From contig NEED01000074.1 of the NCBI GenBank assembly GCA_002110465.1, positions 1 to 38,165 of the forward strand: 38,165 bases of DNA. The letters run 5' to 3'. Origin of the DNA: an unicellular cyanobacterium SU2. Its GTDB lineage: Bacteria; Cyanobacteriota; Cyanobacteriia; Cyanobacteriales; Microcystaceae. Made by a program: the position numbers and the translations under genes. The first letter of the stretch is position 1, and every line of letters starts with the position of its first letter. A model generated the notes under the pieces. That model did no database searches, had not been told where the DNA came from, and was given only the letters and a program-made list of their open reading frames with translations. Below are positions 17,925 through 29,900 of this stretch, one piece after another.

Positions 17925-20900
17925 CTAACTAAAAATGAAATTAGCTGCCTGATTCATGTCGTCAACAGATACGTTTTGAACAACGATAAAAGGATTCCCA
18001 AAAAGAGTTACAGTTGTCCCTAAAGGTGATTTTTGAACTCCTACCAACCCAGATCCTAAAGGATCGCTTTCGGTTTGATTTATGCTACTTAACAATTCAC
18101 TCAAATCAATGAGATCTCCCTGGTTAAAGTCGGTGATAAAATCTCCTGCATCTGTAACACTTTGATATTTAAAGATGTCATCATCTCCATTCCCAGAAAG
18201 AATATCACCGCCGCCTTTCCCGACAATGAGATCAGAGCCACTAGATCCTGTTAGAACATCAGCACTATCTGTGCCAGTAAGTGATTTTATTGTTGGGACA
18301 ACGCCAAGGCTAATACGTTCAGAAATGATTCCATTGACTATTCCATCGCTATCCCCTGTACTCCCATCAGTTAAATGAAGCTGAATCTGGTCGATGATTC
18401 CATTATTATCGGTATCAATTAGTTCATGATGAGTTTCTCCTTCGTTGTTAAATTCTTTCCAGTTCTGGTCAATATGATCGAAATCTATCAGCTTAAATTC
18501 AAAATTCTCCTTAAATTCAAAATTTTCCGCAATCAAAGTAACTAACGACTCTTCAATTTCAAAAGTCACCGTGGTAGTGGAATCATCTTCTGAAGGAACA
18601 GTTACGTCAAAACTTAAATTTAGGAATGATTTAAACTCTTGATTGGTTCCCTCACTATCAACGAATGAATTTAAGCTAAACAAATTTGAATTGTGCTGAA
18701 GACGACGTATTTGAGAGTTTTCTTCCGAGAAAGCCTTCAATTCTATTTTTTCTGGGACTTTAGAATCACCACCAAACAAATCAGTTAAATTTTCAACAAT
18801 ACTATCTAACCCAATCATATAAGGCTGTAGATTTAAACTAATATCTCTGCTACTTGTTCTGACAATGTTATTGTCAACTAAATTTATGGATACAGTCTGA
18901 CTTGTTTGTCCTGGCTGGAAAATCATGAATCCAGCTAAGGGATGATAGTCAATTCCTGAAAAACTTAAATGATTATTTTGTGTAGAATATCGTACCAGTG
19001 AATAATCAGAATTATCACCGGTTCGAGTAATGGTTATCCCTGCTACTCCTTCTGCTTCGGAAACGACTGGTTCATTGACAAAGAAACGGGTTGGTTGAAC
19101 GATAACTTCTTGTGTCTCATCTGTTTCTTCAAATTCTGTGGCTGTATTGAGGCTATTATCAGTCGTCGTATCTGATAGAGTATTTGTACTTAAGCTGTTA
19201 GCCACACTCAGACTCGAAACAGTTTTTGTCGTTACCTGCAAATCAGTGTCAAGTAAAATTTGTAGGTTTCCGTTCTCGTAAAGGTTATAAGTAACATTGT
19301 CGATGGTAGTTGATTCGAGAGTTACTTCTTCAGGAAATGCCACAAAATCTTCACTATCCCCAGTAATAGTAATGAGGTTAGAATCAGATGACATTCTTAA
19401 CAGCCAAAGATCATCCCCCATAAATAAAGTGTTACTACCGTAGTCACTGAGGTCAATAATGTCAATGTCACGAATACTACCATTTTGTAACCAAGTTTCT
19501 AAATTCCAATCTTGATCTTTGTAACCTTGTAGTAATAAGGTGTCAGTATCAAGTCCACCATCAATTAAAGCGAAATTTTCATCAGCAACAGCAATGATGT
19601 CATCATCCTTCCCTGCATAAATTACGTCGGCTCCACCATTACCATAAATCAGATCCTCTCCTTTGGTCGTGATTATGTTGTCACCACTAACAGTTCCAAG
19701 AAGAGTATCATTGCCGATGCTACCAACCTGATTGAGACTACCAGTGAAATCACCTCCATAAATGACAAAAGTAGGCGTTTGACCACTTTTATCGGCATAA
19801 AGGGTAGAGACAATGATATCATCAAAACCATCTCCATTGACATCTCCCCCTCCATTGACAGAGTAGCCTGATTGACTCTCAAGAAGGCCTTCTATAGAAA
19901 AGGCTTGATTATTTTCAACAAGTGTTTCAATTGAAGTATTTGATGTGTTAAATTCATCATTTCCAAAAACTACATAAATAAAACCAGTATCTGTTATAAC
20001 ACTTCCGTTAAGCACAGAATCTTGATAAGGATCTGTGATGATAAAATCATCAATTCCATCTCCATTAACATCACCGGCATGGCTTACACTATAACCAAAC
20101 TGGTCACTACTGTACGTATTACTACTGTAGATTTTGACACCAGACGAGGGGGCATAATTCTCAGAAAAAGATGGATTTTCCCAAAAATCTTGGTCTAATA
20201 AAGTTATTGTTGTATAGTCATTCCCATGAAGACTAAGATCGCCGAAGCCATCCCCATTTATATCCCCTACTCCTTCTACTAAAGAACCGAAAGTATCTAT
20301 AGATCCCGATTGTCTATTACTAAAAGCAACAATTTCTGGATTACTATTAAGGCTTTCTAAATCATAAGTTCCCAGATTAAGATTGGTTTGGTTATCTCCC
20401 CCTAACAGAACGATTGAACTAGAATAATAAGAATAATTCCTCCAACCAAAAGCTAAATCATCAAAGCCATCTCCATTAACATCATTTGCTTTAGTCACAT
20501 TGGTTAATTCGCCGCCTATGGTCGTAATAATGAATCCTTCTTCTTCACTTATGTTAGACAAGTCTTCAGGCAAAGTTCCAGCTTTATTTCCATAAATTAC
20601 ATAAACATAGTTGTTTTTAACTGTGTTGGAAATAACCGCAAAATCTTCTAACCCATCCCCATTAAAATCTCCCAAAGAGCTAAGATCATCAACTATCAAC
20701 TTATCAGAACTATCATAATTGATGACAGCAACATCAGGACTATGACGGTTATCTCCAAAAGAATAAAAATTACTAAAAGACCCTTTCCCATTGTTTTTTA
20801 GGATACGATTAGACTCGCCTGAGTTATTAGCCACAAAAGCATCTAAGTCTCCGTCTCCATCTATGTCTCCTAATGCTACCCCAGATGTTTCTTCACTATT

Positions 20901-23900
20901 GTTGGTCTCACTGGTGTTAGAAAAAGAACCAGTCCCATCGTTGGATAAAACTTGGTTGTTTTGATCATTATTGCCAACAAAAGCATCAAGATCTCCATCC
21001 CCATCTAGATCTCCCAGGGCTACAGAGCGGCTATTTTTACTATCGTTATTTCCTGTCCAGTCATTGGTAAATTTACCATCCCCATCATTGAGCCAAACTC
21101 GGTTATTTTGATCATTATTAGCCACAAACGCATCTAAGTCTCCATCTCCATCTAAATCTCCCAGGGCTACATCACGGCTGTTCTTACCTTGATTTCCTGT
21201 CCAGTCATTGGTAAATTTACCAGTCCCATCGTTGAGCCAAACTCGGTTATTTTGATCATTATTAGCCACAAACGCATCTAAGTCTCCATCTCCATCTAAA
21301 TCTCCCAGGGCTACTGCTTGACTATCCCTGCCTTGATCTCCTGTCCAGTCATTGGTAAATTTACCAGTCCCATCGTTGAGCCAAACTCGGTTATCTCCAC
21401 TATTAGCCACAAACGCATCAAGATCTCCATCTCCATCCAAGTCCCCTAGAGCAACTCCTCTGCTTTGACCAGAGCCTAATCTTTGTCCATCAGGAGCAAA
21501 CTGATCATGACCAGTATTAAAAAAGACTCGATTGGGTTGCCCATCATGAATCTGAAAAGCATCAATATCCCCATCTCCATCCAAGTCCCCTAAACCAACA
21601 CCAGAAGCATTATAACTTTGATTACCGAGTCTGAAAAAGTCTCCAGCAACTGACCTTGAATCGAAATCTCCTTCACCATTATTGTGTTTTACTTCACTAG
21701 AAAATACTGAGACATTACTGCCTCGTGCTGTTCCATCAGCAGTAAAAATCGCAAATTTTGTAAAATTATTAAATTGATTGTTATCAGGATTCGTAATGGT
21801 TACTTCATTACTGAAAGAAAGTTCTGATTCGCCTCCAAAGGCTAAATTCAATTCTGTTCCATTTTTAACTAAGAAATCATCAAACCCATCTCCATCAAAA
21901 TCTCCGACTACATTCCCTCCTGTGGCTTGAATTTTTTCTTGTTCATCGGTCGGCAATGTATTAAATCCGACTGCTTTAGCGTTGATTAATTCTTGGGTAC
22001 TTGCTCCTAAAGTTACTACCGCATATTGTTGGGTTTCTGTTTGGCTTAAACTATCAATCCTGAGTATGTCTGCAAACCCGTCACCATTAATATCTCCTAA
22101 ATCTGATATTTTCTGCACTGAATAGGTATCAGTCCCTGCATTGGAATTAAAGGAAAAACCATTGTCGTTTCGTATTTTGGATAAATCTAGAGACCCACCC
22201 GCTGCTAAATAAGTTTTCCCAAAAATTACATAAGTTTGTTGTGCTTTGGGGGCGGTAACTATAAAATCTGGTATATCATCCCCATCAACACTTGCAATGG
22301 GAGTGACTGCAGCTCCAGCATAATCAAAGGGATTTCCCCCATTTAACATCAAACTAAATCCTGGAGCGGTTGGGGATAAGTTCACCTCTCCAGCTAAGCT
22401 TTCTGACCCAAACACGACATAACTACGACCAGCAGCAAAATAGGCGGAAGGTGCAGTAATAATAGAGTCATCAAAACCATCTCCATTGACATCCCCTATC
22501 CCACTAATCCCAATTCCAGTTTGGTCTCCTGAGTATGTACCAAGAAGGGTTACATCACTATCATCAGAGACATTGATTGTTCCTGGACTGAAATTTTTGT
22601 GTCCAAAAATGACATAAGCTTTACCAGTATTATCATCAGCAGCAGGATCTCCTATTACTAAATCTTTGAATCCATCCCCATTGAGATCCGACTCATTACT
22701 AACACTAACGCCTAAAGCTCCTTCTTTAGTTACATCTGCTTCGATAGTTACAAATTCATTATTATCATCAGCTTGTGAGAGTGTACTTTGATCTCCACCA
22801 AATACTAAGTAGGTTAGGCCACGTTGAACATAACGGGTTATGTCGGTGCTTGTCCCTACATTGTCTTCATAGAAATCGGCAAAATCGTCGTCTTCTATGA
22901 CATCGTCGGTTACTTCTGAACTCGAACTACTATAAGTATAGGTTCCATAAACAGCAGGGGAGCCTATCAGAATATCATCTTTACCGTCTCCATTGACATC
23001 TCCTACACTAACCGAATAACCTGCATAGGCATAGGGTCCATAAGAACTCCCGTCCTCGGTTGTTATCGTATTTGGCTTTCCTGTAAAAATCTTGTTGACT
23101 AAGTTAGCATCTATTTGCCCTGATTCATTATTTAAGTCCCCACCATATACAACATAAACTTCTCCTTCATAACTATCACCAGCATAAGGGGCTCCAATAA
23201 CAATATCGTCCTTTCCATCTCCATCTATATCCCCTGTTGCTAAAGCATAACCAAATAGTCCACTTTCACTCACCCCATTAATAACAAAACCAATCCCATT
23301 ATTGTCCTGAGACAAATTATCTATGTTTATAGTGGAGTTTTCGTAATTTTGTAGAACATTTCCATAGACTACGTAAACTTTCCCTGTATAGTCATTAGCG
23401 TAAGTGGCACTGATAATCAGTTCATCAAAACCATCACCATTAATATCGCCCGTTATTACCTTAAACCCAAGTCCTTCTGCATTATTACTATCAATCCAAA
23501 TTCCATTATCTGGAACATTCCCTAATTCTAAATTTTTCGCTTCATTGAGATTTCCGATTAAGACAAAAACCCCCCCATTTTTTCCATCATAACTGGGGTC
23601 AGAAATAGCTGCATAGGGGGTTATATCCCCATCTCCTTCAATTTCTCCACTGGTTACACTCCAACCACTGGTGTAACTTACCTCTCCGGTCGTAAGTGTT
23701 CTTGGATCTTCAATACTTAAAATAACCCCACTATCTATTTCATTCAAATCGGTGACTTCATCTTCGAGAATAGAGGCAGACGCTACAACATCCCCTCCTA
23801 TTGGCAATACATTTTCACTAAAACTTGTTCCGTCATCATAATTAACGGTTAATAAATATTCACCCTGTTCAATATCCGCGTTGCTTAAACCCAAGTTGTA

Positions 23901-26900
23901 TAAATCAGACGGATCTGCATACAAGTCCAAGGTTTCATTATCGAAACGCAAATTATAATCAAGTGAAGAATTGACAAACGCACTTGGATTTTCCAGTTGA
24001 TCATTTACCACTAAAGCCATTACATAAGTTTCATCTACTACTCCTGAGTTATCTGTAGAACCCGCTACCCATGCTACTCTTGTTGTATTAGAAACTCCAC
24101 TTCCTGCGGTTAAATTAACCACTATACTTTCAATGTTTTGACCTGGATTAGAAACAGTCGTTTGGAAGTGCAAATCAACGACTCCATTACTGGCCGTATT
24201 TGAAGTCTGTTGACTATCGGTCACAAGAGTCGGAGTTGTCAAATCTAGGCTACCATCAACACTGCGACTATTACCTTCTAATAGGGTTAATTGATAGGTC
24301 TGACTTTGAATACTCCCATCTGTAAAGTTAATTTTGGCTCGGTAGGAATCAAAGTTACTTGTATCAATTCCCGTTGCATCTACGTAAATATCATAATTTT
24401 CAGCATTGCTAAAAATATATCGGTTTAAGTCTGTCCAATTGTCAGGATTTCGCTCATTAATCAAGGTTGTCCCTTGAACTAACGCGAGTAATTTATCCCC
24501 ACTATTGTATTCATTTCCTAATGACCATGTTTTTGGCGTTATGCTAGTATCTTGAGAATTGGCTCCCACAATCTCAATCCCTATAATAGTCTGACCTCCT
24601 AGACTTTCTAACACTAAGGAAAAGTGCAGATCTTTATTGTTATTTGGTTCAAGATTTGTCGGAGAAAGAATGTCAACTTCGACTCCTCTTTCTAACAGTA
24701 GTTCAGTCGGAGTGATTTCTGCGTCTATTATAATTTCTGAATCTTTTGATGTTTCTTCATTATCTTCAAATATTATGGTTTGATGGTTGATAGAACTAGC
24801 TGAGGATAGGCTTAGTAAGCGTGCGCCATAATGATCCCTTATTGGCGTAGCCGTAACTTCCTCACTGGTACTCGGATAAGGTAAGCTATAGTCGTATAAA
24901 GCTAACTCATCAACGACAGTATTTCCTGAACCTTGGAAAACAAAATCTTCTCCAGCATTAGAACGAGTGATATCTGCTTGATTAAGAACTAGATGTCCAT
25001 CTATGTAAGCGTAGACTTGTTCAGGAATGGTTACCAAACTTCCATCGGTCATTAAATCCGGGATAATGACCTCTTGCTGATATGCTAAGACTACATGATG
25101 CCAACGATCTAAACTTAAATCAATGTTCTGCGTAATAGTTGTGTTATCAAAGGTGACAATTAATTGCTCTGGAGATAAATCTAAATACCAATCCATTCCT
25201 GCCGTAATTGCTCCAGCCTCTTCAGTAAATTTAACCCAAAACTCTAGAGTAAATTCTTCATCAGGTAAGTCTTCTGTCTCATTATTTTGTACCCCAATGA
25301 TCCCTGAATCAAAACTAACTGCTGTTCTGGTATCACCTGGGGATAACGCTCCTGTTTCTCCTAATGTATAACTACCTGAATAAATCCCGTTAAATGGCTC
25401 ATCGGCATTACCTGCGTAAAGGCCAATATTTTCTGTAATGGTTCCGCTTGTTTCATCAAGTGGGTAATAAAGGATCGGTCCATCATTAAATACTGAATAG
25501 ATATAAGATTCTTGATTCTGTTCTTCCCAAAAGATAGTGGTATTGTCTCCTACCACTCCTAACTGTATATCTGTCAAGGATGCAGGATTTATTCCTCCTA
25601 TACGAGCCATATACAGCTTACTAATCGTGTCAGTTTGGATCACCAAATCATCAATCCCATCTCCATTAAAATCTTGGGCGGTTAGATTAATATTTTCTGT
25701 TGAACTAATATCATCTTCTATCGTTATCGGAGAACTCCAACTGCCATCACTCTTGGCTAAATATGTTTCAACAAGGCTATTGTCGGTAGTTACAGCAAAG
25801 TCATCAAGTCCATCCCCATTAAAATCTCCAACTACTAGATTGGCAGAATAAATAACAGAGCTTCTTGTATTAAGCCAAACTTCATTGGGCTGTTTGGCGA
25901 TTGGGGATGTACCTGAAGTATTAGTAACGAACACATCTGGAAATCCATCCTGATCTAAATCTCCTAATCCACTCGCTGTAGTGGCCATAGTTTCTTGATT
26001 AGGTACTGTTATTAATAATCCATTATCAGCAAAAACTCCACTGCCATCATTGCTCCACACCCGAACTCCTTCAGTCGTGGTGACTAATAAATCTAAATCT
26101 TGATCTTTATCTAAGTCACTTAGTTCTAATCCTCTGACAAATGTTTCTTGTTCGTCGTCTCGTACGTTTGGTACTTCTAAATATTGACCACTATCTATAA
26201 ATATCCCATTATTATTAAGCCAAACTTGAACTTCAAAAAGTTGATTAGTCTTATAAGGACGTCCTAACAATAAAATATCTAAATCTTGATCTCCATCAAT
26301 ATCTTCCACAACTGTACCATAGGGATATTCATATCCTGTAAGACCTATCCTCCTATTACTAACGGTCAATTTTCCATTCCCGTCATTCAACCACAATTTA
26401 GTTAATATAGTGTCTTCTACGCGGCCTACAGCGGAGGTGCTACCAAAAGACATGAAAACATCTAAATCTTCATCATTATCAATATCTTCTAACACTATGT
26501 TATTAGTTCCGTCAAAACTGACAAATGAATCTGGGTTTAATCTTTGTTCAATGGTAAATTGTCCACTACCATCATTTAACCAGACATTCAATTTAGCTGT
26601 ACTCGCATTACCATTTTCTTCAGTATTATTATAAATTAAAGCATCTAAATCTCCATCTCCATCAATATCCTCTAAATTTCCTGCTACATCTGATGTTTGA
26701 TCAAATTGTTGGCCTTGAGAAAAATTTCCTTGACCATCATTGAGCAAAATTAAACTTCGATCATTGGGGAATGCATTGACAATCAAAATATCTAAATCCA
26801 GATCTCCATCAACATCTCCTAATGTCCCACTTGCGGGCAAAGTACCACTTTCAAAACTTTGTCCATTATATTCAAAGTTGCCAGCACCATCATTTAACCA

Positions 26901-29900
26901 AACCTTATCCCCTCCAATAGACAAATCTGTATTAACTACATAGGCATCTAGGTCTCCATCATTATCTAAGTCTCCTAAGGCAACATTTAAACTGCTACTA
27001 TTCCCTAATTCTTGACTACTATTTACGAACCCAAAGTCTTCTCTAATTATGTCGGAGGCTCCAGCCCCCGCAAAAGTTTTGTTTAAGCTGAAACTTAATA
27101 CATTATTGGTAACATCTGCCAAGTAAATACCCAGGTCAGACCCCATTTCTATGACTAAATCTCCTTTTCCGTCTCCATTAAAATCTCCTTGTCCTGAAAT
27201 CCCATTTTCTGGCTCACTAAGTTCTAAACCTGAATCTATAGCGGTTAAGGTACTTCCTAAATATACTATTCCTTCTTGACTAATCCAGTCTTCATTTCCG
27301 TCTCCATCAAAGTCAGCGATCGCTCCTATATCAGTGTTGCTCACACTATTGGTATTAATTAAACCATTCTCAGCAAAAGAAAAGACGACTACCTCTGATG
27401 CTGATTCTCCCAAAATTTCATCAACTCCATCTCCGTCAAGATCCGCCGAAAATAAGGATACATAGTTTTCACTAGCCGTAATTGTCTTTGATTCGTCTAA
27501 ACTAAATTCTCCTTCTCCATCAGCTAAATAAATAGTAATAATGGAATTACTTTGATTTTGCGCCGCCAAATCATCAATATTATCCCCATTAAAATCTCCT
27601 ACTATTACTTCTGAATTGAGAACGGAAGCATCTATATCAGTAACCAGAAAATTAGCTCGTTCCCCAAAAGAGGTATTAAGTTCTAAGGTTTGTTCACTTA
27701 AAGATTGACTAACAATATCACTTAGCTCATCATCATTAAAGTCACCATAAAGCAGATTACTTTGATCTAAGTTTAAATTGGGATCTAGTTCCCTAACTTG
27801 CCACTCAAGGGTTCGTTCCAAAAATTCTGGTTGACTCCAAATTTTTGTGTCTTCATCCCAAGTTGAGTAATAAAGTCGATTATTCCCTACGCCTAAATCT
27901 TGTATCCAACTAATAATTAACTGTTCATTGGCCGTTTTCCCAATGGTTAAGCTTTGAATCTCTCCCACTGTGGGAAAATTATTACTGACAAGAGCCGGAG
28001 TTGTCCATTGTGAGTTACTATTCTGACTATCATTTGTAGAATAATATAGTTGAGACTCATTAAAAACATTCCTAAATTGCTCAATAGACGAGTCAAAAGT
28101 CAGATTACTGGTGTCGGTATTAATCCAAACAACCATCGCCGTTTCATCTGTTTCATAATCTAATACTGGAGATGAGTTAAATCCCCCTAAACTTTCATCA
28201 ATAATGACTGGAGTGCTCCAATTACTAGAAGAGGTGGGATCATATAATCTTGTATAAATTGCGGTTTCTCCTAGTGGCTGTTCTGATTCTACGCTCTTGG
28301 CCCACACCATCCTGGCAACACTTTGATCCGTTTGTAGTTGTGCAAGGTAAGGACGATAATCTTCTGTAAAATCTTCAACCTGATTATTAACATCTTCCAC
28401 AACACTACTAACGTTTTCTGTCGAATAATCAGTGTTATTGCCTATTATTTCAAAAATCTTCTCATTGAGGGAGCTAGTTCTTTCTTCTAATACAGCAAGT
28501 AAATATTCCTCTGAAGGATAGTAAAGGTCTTCTGGACTCTCAATTGTTGGTAATTCTTGTGAATTATTAGATGATAAAGACAAAGACGATGCTTGTGGAG
28601 CTTCAAACAGAACTGTCTCGATATCTAAAATATCATAAAAGTAACTAGCCGCTGAAACGTTCAGTGTTGCTCTAATTCTAAATTTTAAACTCAGTTCTTG
28701 TTCATTTGCTCCCGGCTGATTTGTCAACTGATAATTCAACATTGTTCGACCAGCAAGACTGGCTGAAGAGAACAATGCTTTATTTTTATACTTTCCTTCT
28801 AGCTGTATTAATGGGAGAGCTATGCCATATATAGATGCTTCTTTCTTCCAATCATCATCGTCAAATACTGATGCTAATAGCTTTCTAAAATTTTTGGTGC
28901 CGAGCGGGTTGAGAAAGTAATCACCTACTCCACCATTATCCAACGTAGAATCAAGTCTTTCTCCTTTGTTGTTAGAAACTGTGATTACTGTTGAAGCATC
29001 ATCAACATCTCTTGACCATTCTGTCCCAGCATACAACCTAGTTCCTAGTTTGAAAGTTAATGAACCTTCCTGTACTCCGCCTGAGTATTTGTATTTTCTA
29101 AAATAACCTACATCAAAAATCCCAAGATTTTTTAGAGTTTGGGGATAATATTTGGTATCGTCTCCTGTCTCACTATCAGGTTTCCAACTCACTTTTCTTC
29201 TATAAATAGCTTGCCCAAAAAAACCTTGGGTTCTTGGTATTTTAACATTGGTAAAGTATGCGTTATCTGATAGAGTATAGTCAAATGATAGTCCACTCTG
29301 TGAATCGACATCTAATTGCTGCCCGCCTCCTTTTCTTGTTCCAAATAATCTTGAATAAGCCTTCCCGGAAAAGTCTTTAAAAGGAACTACAATTGTTATT
29401 TGTCCGCTTTCCTTACTTGGCGCTTTATAAGTTGGTTTCAAAGAACGCCCATCCACGCCATTGCGTGATGGACCTTTTAGTAATATCGTTACCCCAAAAC
29501 CAGTTACAAAAGGTATAATAGAAACTTGTTTGGTTGATGAAGTTGAAGCTAATACGGTTGGTTGTTCAGATAGTAAAGTTACCTCGTTATTATCTTCTTG
29601 ATTATTTGATAGAATAACAACATTGGCTGCTTCTACACTATCTTCACTCTCTTCCTCCACAGTAACAGTATTAATAAATGGAGCTTGAACTTCAGAGGTC
29701 GGTGGCTCTAATGGAGCCACATAATTTGTCCCTTGAACAAATTGTAATTCGCTAGTATCTATGTCTATTGTTGTGTAATATAAATCACTATCCTCACTCA
29801 AATTTTGAACATCTGACTTCTGATGAGAAATCAGCAATTGAGATTGACTGCTACTCTGCCCTAACTTGACTCGTAACGCAGCACTAAAATTACGGTCAGC

